DNA from: Ptiloglossa arizonensis
Taxonomy: Eukaryota > Arthropoda > Insecta > Hymenoptera > Colletidae
Reading direction: 5' to 3'
Assembly: GCF_051014685.1 (NCBI RefSeq)
Contig: NW_027479287.1
Coordinates: forward strand, 99,598 to 163,597
Length of the DNA: 64,000 bases
Below the pieces are notes generated by a model that was not told the origin of the DNA, did no database searches, and was given only the letters and a program-made list of their open reading frames with translations. The translations under genes and the position numbers were made by a program. The first letter of the stretch is position 1. Every line of letters starts with the position of its first letter. Below are positions 1-11,033 of this stretch, one piece after another.

Positions 1-31
1 AACTAGAACGGCCTAGGGGAAAAGTGCGCAT

Positions 32-46
32 ACCGTTGTAATCGGG
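32..46 (+). other. CENP-B-box-like string (weak match), present in nearly every monomer
   Basis: The string ACCGTTGTAATCGGG lies at monomer positions 32-46. Against the nine essential positions of the mammalian CENP-B box (TTCGnnnnAnnCGGG), seven match: CG, A and CGGG. The first two T positions are A and C. It matches 12 of 17 positions of the human consensus. A 7-of-9 match is expected by chance roughly 0.5 times in a 175-bp monomer on both strands, so this alone is not significant. A second 7-of-9 string, TTCGCGAGATATGGC, lies at 97-111. CENP-B-like proteins of non-mammals may use different boxes. No binding is shown. Confidence 0.2.
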
Positions 47-80
47 CGAGTTTCTACTTTCAGAAGCAACAGAAATTTTG

Positions 81-96
81 CGGATTGGTCAATCCG
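81..96. other. 16-bp dyad in the monomer core
   Basis: CGGATTG and CAATCCG are exact inverted repeats separated by GT, at monomer positions 81-96. Many monomers keep the perfect arms. Common variants (GGATCGGTC, GGATTAGTC) break one pair of the left arm. The GGATTGATC variant becomes a perfect 16-bp palindrome. Short dyad symmetries have been described as enriched in centromeric satellites that lack a CENP-B box, so this is a candidate structural element. Function is inference only. Confidence 0.5.
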
Positions 97-175
97 TTCG
101 CGAGATATGGCAGTTTGGATGTAAGAAACGCTTGAGAAACTCGAAATTTTCGCAGTTCTGATGCTAGAAACGAGT

Positions 176-350
176 AACTAGAACGGCCTAGGGGAAAAGT
201 ACGCATACCGTTGTAATCGGGCGAGTTTCTACTTTCAGATGCAACAGAAATTTTGCGGATTAGTCAATCCGTTCGCGAGATATGGCAGTTTGGAGGTAAG
301 AAACGCTTGAGAAACTCAAAATTTTCGCCGTTCTGATGGTCGAAACGAAT
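176..350 (+). repeat. Representative 175-bp monomer
   Basis: This monomer serves as a coordinate frame, with window position 176 as monomer position 1. Main variable sites across the array are: 4-5 (TA or TG in AACTAG/AACTGG); 12-14 (GCCTAGG, GCGTAGG, GCTTAGG, GCCCAGG); 24-28 (GTGCG, GTACG, GTGGG or CTACA); 51-54 (TTTC, CTCT or CCTC after GAG); 63-66 (GATG or GAAG); 85-88 (TTGG, TCGG, TTAG, TTGA); 117-122 (GGAGGT, GGATGT, GGATGC, GGAAAT, GTATGT); 135-136 (AG or GG); and 160-172 (GCTAGAAACGAG, GCTCGAAACGAA, GCTTTAAACGAA and others). Combinations of these define monomer types and allow HOR copies to be matched. The monomer carries no stop-free frame longer than itself, because 175 is not a multiple of three and TAA/TGA triplets recur. 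Confidence 0.95.
239..300 (+). other. Exon-like 57-nt open cassette flanked by splice-site-like strings
   Basis: At monomer positions 53-63 the string TTCTACTTTCAG resembles a 3' splice site, and at 118-125 GAGGTAAG matches the 5' splice donor consensus. The segment between them is exactly 57 nt (239-295 here, donor from 296). It is open in phase 0, with 19 codons: MQQKFCGLVNPFARYGSLE in the commonest form, and L or S variants at the TTG/TTA/TCG codon. The flanking intervals would be 118-nt introns. Known substitution variants mostly keep the frame. An ATATAACAG variant near 41.89, 46.27 and 59.40 kb introduces TAA, and the 176-bp monomers shift frame. Donor GT is changed to GC or AT in the GGATGCAAG and GGAAATAAG monomers. 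Coincidence is a serious alternative, and no transcript evidence is available. Confidence 0.12.
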
Positions 351-3300
351 AACTAGAACGGCCTAGGGGAAAACTGGGCATACCGTTGTAATCGGGCGAG
401 TTTCTACTTTCAGATGCAACAGAAATTTTGCGGATCGGTCAATCCGTTCGCGAGATATGGCAGTTTGGATGTAAGAAACGCTTGAGAAACTCGAAATTTT
501 CGCAGTTCTGATGCTAGAAACGAGTAACTAGAACGGCCTAGGGGAAAAGTACGCATACCGTTGTAATCGGGCGAGTTTCTACTTTCAGATGCAACAGAAA
601 TTTTGCGGATTAGTCAATCCGTTCGCGAGATATGGCAGTTTGGAGGTAAGAAACGCTTGAGAAACTCAAAATTTTCGCAGTTCTGATGCTCGAAACGAAT
701 GACTAGAACGGCCTAGGGGAGAAGTACGCATACCGTTGTAATCGGGCGAGTTTCTACTTTCAAATGCAACAGAAATTTTGCGGATTGGTCAATCCGTTCG
801 CGAGATATGGCAGTTTGGAGGTAAGAAACGCTTGAGAAACTCAAAATTTTCGCAGTTCTGATGCTAGAAACGAGTAACTAGAACCGCCTAGGGGAAAAGT
901 GCGCATACCGTTGTAATCGGGCGAGTTTCTACTTTCAGATGCAACAGAAATTTTGTGGATTGGTCAATCCGTTCGCGAGATATGGCAGTTTGGAGGTAAG
1001 AAACGCTTGGGAAACTCAAAATTTTCGCCGTTCTGATGGTCGAAGCGAATAACTAGAACGGCATAGGGGAAAAGTGGGCATACCGTTGTAATCGGGCGAG
1101 TTTCTACTTTCAGATGCAACAGAAATTTTGCGGATCGGTCAATCCGTTCGCGAGATATGGCAGCTTGGATGTAAGAAACGCTTGGGAAACTCGAAATTTT
1201 CGCAGTTCTGATGCTAGAAACGAGTAACTAGAACGGCCTAGGGGAAAAGTACGCATACCGTTGTAATAGGGCGAGTTTCTACTTTCAGATGCAACAGAAA
1301 TTTTGCGGATCGGTCAATCCGTTCGCGAGATATGGCAGTTTGGAGGTAAGAAAACGCTTGAGAAACTCAAAATTTTCGCAGTTCTGATGCTAGAAACGAG
1401 TAACTAGAACGGCTAGGGGAAAAGTGCGCATACCGTTGTAATCGGGCGAGTTTCTACTTTCAGAAGCAACAGAAATTTTGCGGATTGGTCAATCCGTTCG
1501 CGAGATATGGCAGTTTGGATGTAAGAAACGCTTGAGAAACTCGAAATTTTCGCAGTTCTGATGCTAGAAACGAGTAACTAGAACGGCCTAGGGGAAAAGT
1601 ACGCATACCGTTGTAATCGGGCGAGTTTCTACTTTCAGATGCAACAGAAATTTTGCGGATTAGTCAATCCGTTCGCGAGATATGGCAGTTTGGAGGTAAG
1701 AAACGCTTGAGAAACTCAAAATTTTCGCCGTTCTGATGGTCGAAACGAATAACTAGAACGGCTAGGGGAAAACTGGGCATACCGTTGTAATCGGGCGAGT
1801 TTCTACTTTCAGATGCAACAGAAATTTTGCGGATCGGTCAATCCGTTCGCGAGATATGGCAGTTTGGATGTAAGAAACGCTTGAGAAACTCGAAATTTTC
1901 GCAGTTCTGATGCTAGAAACGAGTAACTAGAACGGCCTAGGGGAAAAGTACGCATACCGTTGTAATCGGGCGAGTTTCTACTTTCAGATGCAACAGAAAT
2001 TTTGCGGATTAGTCAATCCGTTCGCGAGATATGGCAGTTTGGAGGTAAGAAACGCTTGAGAAACTCAAAATTTTCGCCGTTCTGATGGTCGAAACGAATA
2101 ACTAGAACGGCCTAGGGGAAAAGTGGGCATACCGTTGTAATTGGGCGAGTTTCTACTTTCAGATGCAACAGAAATTTTGCGGATCGGTCAATCCGTTCGC
2201 GAGATATGGCAGTTTGGAGGTAAGAAACGCTTGAGAAACTCAAAATTTTCGCAGTTCTGATGCTAGAAACGAGTAACTAGAACCGCCTAGGGGAAAAGTG
2301 CGCATTACCGTTGTAATCGGGCGAGTTTCTACTTTCAGATGCAACAGAAATTTTGCGGATTGGTCAATCCGTTCGCGAGATATGGCAGTTTGGAGGTAAG
2401 AAACGCTTGGGAAACTCAAAATTTTCGCCGTTCTGATGGTCGAAGCGAATAACTAGAACGGCATAGGGGAAAAGTGGGCATACCGTTGTAATCGGGCGAG
2501 TTTCTACTTTCAGATGCAACAGAAATTTTGCGGATCGGTCATCCGTTCGCGAGATATGGCAGCTTGGATGTAAGAAACGCTTGGGAAACTCGAAATTTTC
2601 GCAGTTCTGATGCTAGAAACGAGTAACTAGAACGGCCTAGGGGAAAAGTACGCATACCGTTGTAATAGGGCGAGTTTCTACTTTCAGATGCAACAGAAAT
2701 TTTGCGGATCGGTCAATCCGTTCGCGAGATATGGCAGTTTGGAGGTAAGAAACGCTTGAGAAACTCAAAATTTTCGCAGTTCTGATGCTAGAAACGAGTA
2801 ACTAGAACGGCCTAGGGGAAAAGTGCGCATACCGTTGTAATCGGGCGAGTTTCTACTTTCAGAAGCAACAGAAATTTTGCGGATTGGTCAATCCGTTCGC
2901 GAGATATGGCAGTTTGGATGTAAGAAACGCTTGAGAAACTCGAAATTTTCGCAGTTCTGATGCTAGAAACGAGTAACTAGAACGGCCTAGGGGAAAAGTA
3001 CGCATACCGTTGTAATCGGGCGAGTTTTCTACTTTCAGATGCAACAGAAATTTTGCGGATTAGTCAATCCGTTCGCGAGATATGGCAGTTTGGAGGTAAG
3101 AAACGCTTGAGAAACTCAAAATTTTCGCCGTTCTGATGGTCGAAACGAATAACTAGAACGGCCTAGGGGAAAACTGGGCATACCGTTGTAATCGGGCGAG
3201 TTTCTACTTTCAGATGCAACAGAAATTTTGCGGATCGGTCAATCCGTTCGCGAGATATGGCAGTTTGGATGTAAGAAACGCTTGAGAAACTCGAAATTTT

Positions 3301-4201
3301 CGCAGTTCTGATGCTAGAAACGAGTAACTAGAACGGCCTAGGGGAAAAGTACGCATACCGTTGTAATCGGGCGAGTTTCTACTTTCAGATGCAACAGAAA
3401 TTTTGCGGATTAGTCAATCCGTTCGCGAGATATGGCAGTTTGGAGGTAAGAAACGCTTGAGAAACTCAAAATTTTCGCCGTTCTGAATGGTCGAAACGAA
3501 TAACTAGAACGGCCTAGGGGAAAAGTGGGCATACCGTTGTAATTGGGCGAGTTTCTACTTTCAGATGCAACAGAAATTTTGCGGATCGGTCAATCCGTTC
3601 GCGAGATATGGCAGTTTGGAGGTAAGAAACGCTTGAGAAACTCAAAATTTTCGCAGTTCTGATGCTAGAAACGAGTAACTAGAACCGCCTAGGGGAAAAG
3701 TGCGCATACCGTTGTAATCGGGCGAGTTTCTACTTTCAGATGCAACAGAAATTTTGCGGATTGGTCAATCCGTTCGCGAGATATGGCAGTTTGGAGGTAA
3801 GAAACGCTTGGGAAACTCAAAATTTTCGCCGTTCTGATGGTCGAAGCGAATAACTAGAACGGCATAGGGGAAAAGTGGGCATACCGTTGTAATCGGGCGA
3901 GTTTCTACTTTCAGATGCAACAGAAATTTTGCGGATCGGTCAATCCGTTCGCGAGATATGGCAGCTTGGATGTAAGAAACGCTTGGGAAACTCGAAATTT
4001 TCGCAGTTCTGATGCTAGAAACGAGTAACTAGAACGGCCTAGGGGAAAAGTACGCATACCGTTGTAATAGGGCGAGTTTCTACTTTCAGATGCAACAGAA
4101 ATTTTGCGGATCGGTCAATCCGTTCGCGAGATATGGCAGTTTGGAGGTAAGAAACGCTTGAGAAACTCAAAATTTTCGCAGTTCTGATGCTAGAAACGAG
4201 T

Positions 4202-7200
4202 AACTAGAACGGCCTAGGGGAAAAGTGCGCATACCGTTGTAATCGGGCGAGTTTCTACTTTCAGATGCAACAGAAATTTTGCGGATTAGTCAATCCGTTC
4301 GCGAGATATGGCAGTTTGGAGGTAAGAAACGCTTGAGAAACTCAAAATTTTCGCCGTTCTGATGGTCGAAACGAATAACTAGAACGGCCTAGGGGAAAAG
4401 TGGGCATACCGTTGTAATCGGGCGAGTTTCTACTTTCAGATGCAACAGAAATTTTGCGGATCGGTCAATCCGTTCGCGAGATATGGCAGTTTGGAGGTAA
4501 GAAACGCTTGAGAAACTCAAAACTTTCGCCGTTCTGATGGTCGAAACGAATAACTAGAACGGCCTAGGGGAAAAGTGGGAATACCGTTGTAATTGGGCGA
4601 GTTTCTACATTCAGATGCAACAGAAATTTTGCGGATCGGTCAATCCGTTCGCGAGATATGGCAGTTTGGAGGTAAGAAACGCTTGAGAAACTCAAAATTT
4701 TCGCAGTTCTGATGCTAGAAACGAGTAACTAGAACCGCCTAGGGGAAAAGTGCGCATACCGTTGTAATCGGGCGAGTTTCTACTTTCAGATGCAACAGAA
4801 ATTTTGCGGATTGGTCAATCCGTTCGCGAGATATGGCAGTTTGGAGGTAAGAAACGCTTGGGAAACTCAAAATTTTCGCCGTTCTGATGGTCGAAGCGAA
4901 TAACTAGAACGGCATAGGGGAAAAGTGGGCATACCGTTGTAATCGGGCGAGTTTCTACTTTCAGATGCAACAGAAATTTTGCGGATCGGTCAATCCGTTC
5001 GCGAGATATGGCAGCTTGGATGTAAGAAACGCTTGGGAAACTCGAAATTTTCGCAGTTCTGATGCTAGAAACGAGTAACTAGAACGGCCTAGGGGAAAAG
5101 TACGCATACCGTTGTAATAGGGCGAGTTTCTACTTTCAGATGCAACAGAAATTTTGCGGATCGGTCAATCCGTTCGCGAGATATGGCAGTTTGGAGGTAA
5201 GAAACGCTTGAGAAACTCAAAATTTTCGCAGTTCTGATGCTAGAAACGAGTAACTAGAACGGCCTAGGGGAAAAGTGCGCATACCGTTGTAATCGGGCGA
5301 GTTTCTACTTTCAGATGCAACAGAAATTTTGCGGATTAGTCAATCCGTTCGCGAGATATGGCAGTTTGGAGGTAAGAAACGCTTGAGAAACTCAAAATTT
5401 TCGCCGTTCTGATGGTCGAAACGAATAACTAGAACGGCCTAGGGGAAAAGTGGGCATACCGTTGTAATCGGGCGAGTTTCTACTTTCAGATGCAACAGAA
5501 ATTTTGCGGATCGGTCAATCCGTTCGCGAGATATGGCAGTTTGGAGGTAAGAAACGCTTGAGAAACTCAAAATTTTCGCCGTTCTGATGGTCGAAACGAA
5601 TAACTAGAACGGCCTAGGGGAAAAGTGGGCATACCGTTGTAATCGGGCGAGTTTCTACTTTCAGATGCAACAGAAATTTTGCGGATCGGTCAATCCGTTC
5701 GCGAGATATGGCAGTTTGGAGGTAAGAAACGCTTGAGAAACTCAAAATTTTCGCAGTTCTGATGCTAGAAACGAATAACTAGAACGGCCTAGGGGAAAAG
5801 TGGGCATACCGTTGTAATTGGGCGAGTTTCTACTTTCAGATGCAACAGAAATTTTGCGGATCGGTCAATCCGTTCGCGAGATATGGCAGTTTGGAGGTAA
5901 GAAACGCTTGAGAAACTCAAAATTTTCGCAGTTCTGATGCTAGAAACGAGTAACTAGAACCGCCTAGGGGAAAAGTGCGCATACCGTTGTAATCGGGCGA
6001 GTTTCTACTTTCAGATGCAACAGAAATTTTGCGGATTGGTCAATCCGTTCGCGAGATATGGCAGTTTGGAGGTAAGAAACGCTTGGGAAACTCAAAATTT
6101 TCGCCGTTCTGATGGTCGAAGCGAATAACTAGAACGGCATAGGGGAAAAGTGGGCATACCGTTGTAATCGGGCGAGTTTCTACTTTCAGATGCAACAGAA
6201 ATTTTGCGGATCGGTCAATCCGTTCGCGAGATATGGCAGCTTGGATGTAAGAAACGCTTGGGAAACTCGAAATTTTCGCAGTTCTGATGCTAGAAACGAG
6301 TAACTAGAACGGCCTAGGGGAAAAGTACGCATACCGTTGTAATAGGGCGAGTTTCTACTTTCAGATGCAACAGAAATTTTGCGGATCGGTCAATCCGTTC
6401 GCGAGATATGGCAGTTTGGAGGTAAGAAACGCTTGAGAAACTCAAAATTTTCGCAGTTCTGATGCTAGAAACGAGTAACTAGAACGGCCTAGGGGAAAAG
6501 TGCGCATACCGTTGTAATCGGGCGAGTTTCTACTTTCAGATGCAACAGAAATTTTGCGGATTAGTCAATCCGTTCGCGAGATATGGCAGTTTGGAGGTAA
6601 GAAACGCTTGAGAAACTCAAAATTTTCGCCGTTCTGATGGTCGAAACGAATAACTAGAACGGCCTAGGGGAAAAGTGGGCATACCGTTGTAATCGGGCGA
6701 GTTTCTACTTTCAGATGCAACAGAAATTTTGCGGATCGGTCAATCCGTTCGCGAGATATGGCAGTTTGGAGGTAAGAAACGCTTGAGAAACTCAAAACTT
6801 TCGCCGTTCTGATGGTCGAAACGAATAACTAGAACGGCCTAGGGGAAAAGTGGGAATACCGTTGTAATTGGGCGAGTTTCTACTTTCAGATGCAACAGAA
6901 ATTTTGCGGATCGGTCAATCCGTTCGCGAGATATGGCAGTTTGGAGGTAAGAAACGCTTGAGAAACTCAAAATTTTCGCAGTTCTGATGCTAGAAACGAG
7001 TAACTAGAACCGCCTAGGGGAAAAGTGCGCATACCGTTGTAATCGGGCGAGTTTCTACTTTCAGATGCAACAGAAATTTTGCGGATTGGTCAATCCGTTC
7101 GCGAGATATGGCAGTTTGGAGGTAAGAAACGCTTGGGAAACTCAAAATTTTCGCCGTTCTGATGGTCGAAGCGAATAACTAGAACGGCATAGGGGAAAAG

Positions 7201-8226
7201 TGGGCATACCGTTGTAATCGGGCGAGTTTCTACTTTCAGATGCAACAGAAATTTTGCGGATCGGTCAATCCGTTCGCGAGATATGGCAGCTTGGATGTAA
7301 GAAACGCTTGGGAAACTCGAAATTTTCGCAGTTCTGATGCTAGAAACGAGTAACTAGAACGGCCTAGGGGAAAAGTACGCATACCGTTGTAATAGGGCGA
7401 GTTTCTACTTTCAGATGCAACAGAAATTTTGCGGATCGGTCAATCCGTTCGCGAGATATGGCAGTTTGGAGGTAAGAAACGCTTGAGAAACTCAAAATTT
7501 TCGCAGTTCTGATGCTAGAAACGAGTAACTAGAACGGCCTAGGGGAAAAGTGCGCATACCGTTGTAATCGGGCGAGTTTCTACTTTCAGATGCAACAGAA
7601 ATTTTGCGGATTAGTCAATCCGTTCGCGAGATATGGCAGTTTGGAGGTAAGAAACGCTTGAGAAACTCAAAATTTTCGCCGTTCTGATGGTCGAAACGAA
7701 TAACTAGAACGGCCTAGGGGAAAAGTGGGCATACCGTTGTAATCGGGCGAGTTTCTACTTTCAGATGCAACAGAAATTTTGCGGATCGGTCAATCCGTTC
7801 GCGAGATATGGCAGTTTGGAGGTAAGAAACGCTTGAGAAACTCAAAATTTTCGCCGTTCTGATGGTCGAAACGAATAACTAGAACGGCCTAGGGGAAAAG
7901 TGGGCATACCGTTGTAATCGGGCGAGTTTCTACTTTCAGATGCAACAGAAATTTTGCGGATCGGTCAATCCGTTCGCGAGATATGGCAGTTTGGAGGTAA
8001 GAAACGCTTGAGAAACTCAAAATTTTCGCAGTTCTGATGCTAGAAACGAGTAACTAGAACCGCCTAGGGGAAAAGTGCGCATACCGTTGTAATCGGGCGA
8101 GTTTCTACTTTCAGATGCAACAGAAATTTTGCGGATTGGTCAATCCGTTCGCGAGATATGGCAGTTTGGAGGTAAGTAACGCTTGAGAAACTCAAAATTT
8201 TCGCAGTTCTGATGCTCGAAATGAAT
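4202..8226 (+). repeat. Region B: 6- and 7-monomer HORs related to region A
   Basis: HOR copies start at 4202, 5252, 6477 and 7527, with spacings 1050, 1225 and 1050 bp (6, 7 and 6 monomers). The last copy is incomplete. The order is: GTGCG with GGATTAGTC; GTGGG with GGATCGG; a GTGGG type with TTGTAATTGGG; then the same AGAACCGCC, GGCATAGGGG and TTGTAATAGGG monomers that close the 8-mer of region A. The 7-monomer copy has one additional GTGGG monomer at about 5602-5776. Copies 1 and 3 share GTGGGAATACC and CAAAACTTTCG, absent from copy 2. The 6-mer is therefore a shortened relative of the 8-mer. Confidence 0.88.
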
Positions 8227-8576
8227 AACTAGAACGGCCTAGGGGAAAAGTACGCATACCGTTGTAATAGGGCGAGTTTCTACTTTCAGATGCAACTGAA
8301 ATTTTGCGGATTGGTCAATCCGTTCGCGAGATATGGCAGTTTGGAGGTAAGAAACGCTTGGGAAACTCAAAATTTTCGCAGTTCTGATGCTAGAAACGAG
8401 TAACTAGAACGGCCTAGGGGAAAAGTGCGCATACCGTTGTAATCGGGCGAGTTTCTACTTTCAGATGCAACAGAAATTTTGCGGATCGGTCAATCCGTTC
8501 GCGAGATATGGCAGTTTGGAGGTAAGAAACGCTTGAGAAACTCGAAATTTTCGCAGTTCTGATGCTCGAAACGAAT

Positions 8577-8751
8577 AACTGGAACGGCCTAGGGGAAAAC
8601 TACACATACCGTTGTAATCGGGCGAGCCTCTACTTTCAGATGCAACAGAAATTTTGCGGATTGGTCAATCCGTTCGCGAGATATGGCAGTTTGGAGGTAA
8701 GAAACGCTTGGGAAACTCAAAATTTTCGCAGCTCTGATGCTAGAAACGAGT
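8577..8751 (+). repeat. Putative ancestral 175-bp form of the +1 monomer
   Basis: This monomer carries the same linked variants as the 176-bp class: AACTGG, CTACACAT, GAGCCTC, GCTTGGGAAAC and GCAGCTCTG. It has the normal GGATTGGTC spacer. A second copy lies at 10509-10683. A related monomer at 9634 has GGATGTAAG and GCAGTTCTG. It is the best match in the window for the state before the dyad-centre insertion. Confidence 0.7.
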
Positions 8752-9386
8752 AACAAGAACGGCCTAGGGGAAAAGTGCGCATACCGTTGTAATCGGGCGA
8801 GTTTCTACTTTCAGAAGAAACAGAAATTTTGCGGATTGGTGAATCCGTTCGCGAGATATGGCAGTTTGGATGTAAGAAACGCTTGAGAAACTCAAAATTT
8901 TCGCAGTTCTGATGCTCGAAATGAATAACTAGAACGGCCTAGGGGAAAAGTACGCATACCGTTGTAATAGGACGAGTTTCTACTTTCAGATGCAACTGAA
9001 ATTTTGCGGATTGGTCAATCCGTTCGCGAGATATGGCAGTTTGGAGGTAAGAAACGCTTGGGAAACTCAAAATTTTCGCAGTTCTGATGCTAGAAACGAG
9101 TAACTAGAACGGCCTAGGGGAAAAGTGCGCATACCGTTGTAATCGGGCGAGATTCTACTTTCAGAAGCAACAGAAATTTTGCGGATTGGTCAATCCGTTC
9201 GCGAGATATGGCAGTTTGGAAGTAAGAAACGCTTGAGAAACTCAAAATTTTCGCAGTTCTGATGCTCGAAACGAATGACTAGAGCGGCCTAGGGGAGAAG
9301 TACGCATACCGTTGTAATCGGGCGAGTTTCTACTTTCAGATGCAACAGAAATTTTGCGGATTAGTCAATCCGTTCGCGAGATATGG

Positions 9387-9400
9387 CAGTTTGCAGTTTG
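9387..9400 (+). repeat. Unique 7-bp tandem duplication (CAGTTTG x2)
   Basis: CAGTTTG at 9387-9393 is repeated at 9394-9400, making this monomer 182 bp. It is the only indel larger than two bases in the window. The same monomer reads GGAGGAAAG instead of GGAGGTAAG. It looks like a private slippage event in a single monomer. It is not propagated to any other HOR copy. Confidence 0.95.
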
Positions 9401-11033
9401 GAGGAAAGAAACGCTTGAGAAACTCAAAATTTTCGCAGTTCTGATGCTCGAAACAAATAACTAGAACGGCCTAGGGGAAAAGTGGGCATACCGTTGTAAT
9501 CGGGCGAGTTTCTAATTTCAGATGCCACAGAAATTTTGCGGATCGGACAATCCGTTCGCGAGATATGGCAGTTTGGATGTAAGAAACGCTTGAGAAACTC
9601 GAAATTTTCGCAGTTCTGATGCTCGAAACGAATAACTGGAACGGCCTAGGGGAAAACTACACATACCGTTGTAATCGGGCGAGCCTCTACTTTCAGATGC
9701 AACAGAAATTTTGCGGATTGGTCAATCCGTTCGCGAGATATGGCAGTTTGGATGTAAGAAACGCTTGGGAAACTCAAAATTTTCGCAGTTCTGATGCTAG
9801 AAACGAGTAACTAGAACGGCCTAGGGGAAAAGTGCGCATACCGTTGTAATCGGGCGAGTTTCTACTTTCAGAAGAAACAGAAATTTTGCGGATTGGTCAA
9901 TCCGTTCGCGAGATATGGCAGTTTGGAGGTAAGAAACGCTTGAGAAACTCAAAATTTTCGCAGTTCTGATGCTCGAAATGAATAACTAGAACGGCCTAGG
10001 GGAAAAGTACGCTTACCGTTGTAATAGGACGAGTTTCTACTTTCAGATGCAACTGAAATTTTGCGGATTGGTCAATCCGTTCGCGAGATATGGCAGTTTG
10101 GAGGTAAGAAACGCTTGGGAAACTCAAAATTTTCGCAGTTCTGATGCTAGAAACGAGTAACTAGAACGGCCTAGGGGAAAAGTGCGCATACCGTTGTAAT
10201 CGGGCGAGTTTCTACTTTCAGAAGCAACAGAAATTTTGCGGATTGGTCAATCCGTTCGCGAGATATGGCAGTTTGGAAGTAAGAAACGCTTGAGAAACTC
10301 AAAATTTTCGCAGTTCTGATGCTCGAAACGAATGACTAGAGCGGCCTAGGGGAGAAGTACGCATACCGTTGTAATCGGGCGAGTTTCTACTTTCAGATGC
10401 AACAGAAATTTTGCGGATTAGTCAATCCGTTCGCGAGATATGGCAGTTTGGATGTAAGAAACGCTTGAGAAACTCGAAATTTTCGCAGTTCTGATGCTCG
10501 AAACGAATAACTGGAACGGCCTAGGGGAAAACTACACATACCGTTGTAATCGGGCGAGCCTCTACTTTCAGATGCAACAGAAATTTTGCGGATTGGTCAA
10601 TCCGTTCGCGAGATATGGCAGTTTGGAGGTAAGAAACGCTTGGGAAACTCAAAATTTTCGCAGCTCTGATGCTAGAAACGAGTAACAAGAACGGCCTAGG
10701 GGAAAAGTGCGCATACCGTTGTAATCGGGCGAGTTTCTACTTTCAGAAGCAACAGAAATTTTGCGGATTGGTCAATCCGTTCGCGAGATATGGCAGTTTG
10801 GAAGTAAGAAACGCTTGAGAAACTCAAAATTTTCGCAGTTCTGATGCTCGAAACGAATGACTAGAGCGGCCTAGGGGAGAAGTACGCATACCGTTGTAAT
10901 CGGGCGAGTTTCTACTTTCAGATGCAACAGAAATTTTGCGGATTAGTCAATCCGTTCGCGAGATATGGCAGTTTGGAGGTAAGAAACGCTTGAGAAACTC
11001 AAAATTTTCGCCGTTCTGATGGTCGAAACGAAT

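Larger units (their letters stand above)
1..4201 (+). repeat. Region A: 8-monomer HOR, three copies (about 1.4 kb each)
   Basis: HOR copies start at about 1, 1402 and 2800. The ordered types are: GTGCG with CAGAAGCAAC; GTACG with GGATTAGTC and CGCCGTTCTGATGG; CTGGG with GGATCGG; GTACG with GGATTAGTC; a variable fifth monomer; AGAACCGCC with GCTTGGGAAAC; GGCATAGGGG with GGCAGCTTGG; and GTACG with TTGTAATAGGG. Copies 2 and 3 share a fifth monomer with TTGTAATTGGG. Copy 1 carries GGGGAGAAGTACG there instead. Seven single-base indels lie at about 1351, 1411, 1761, 2305, 2541, 3025 and 3486, and each is private to one copy. Confidence 0.9.
8227..11033 (+). repeat. Region C: 6- then 5-monomer HOR
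   Basis: A marker monomer with AACTGGAACGG, CTACACAT and GAGCCTC starts at 8577, 9634 and 10509. Spacings are 1057 bp (6 monomers plus a 7-bp insertion) and 875 bp (5 monomers). Other shared markers are CAGAAGAAACAG near 8815 and 9872, TTGTAATAGGACGAG near 8970 and 10027, GCAACTGAAATT, and GGGGAGAAGTACG with an AGAGCGG start. The third copy drops monomers seen in the first two and runs into A/B-like monomers at its right end. Confidence 0.85.

Noticed and set aside
81..103. RNA polymerase III B-box (GGTTCGANNCC) at GGTCAATCCGTTCGCGA
   Set aside because: Only partial matches are possible (AATCC, or GTTCG). No monomer has a full B-box, and there is no matching A-box or T-run terminator.
97..111. 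Second CENP-B-like string TTCGCGAGATATGGC
   Set aside because: It matches only 7 of 9 essential positions, with the CGGG end broken at both outer bases. This is at chance level and shows how weak a 7/9 match is.
73..150. Ancestral half-monomer duplication suggested by AAATTTT at monomer positions 73-79 and 144-150 and AGAAACG at 124 and 166
   Set aside because: The spacings (71 and 42 bp) are inconsistent with each other and the flanks do not align, so the matches are probably short A/T-rich coincidences.
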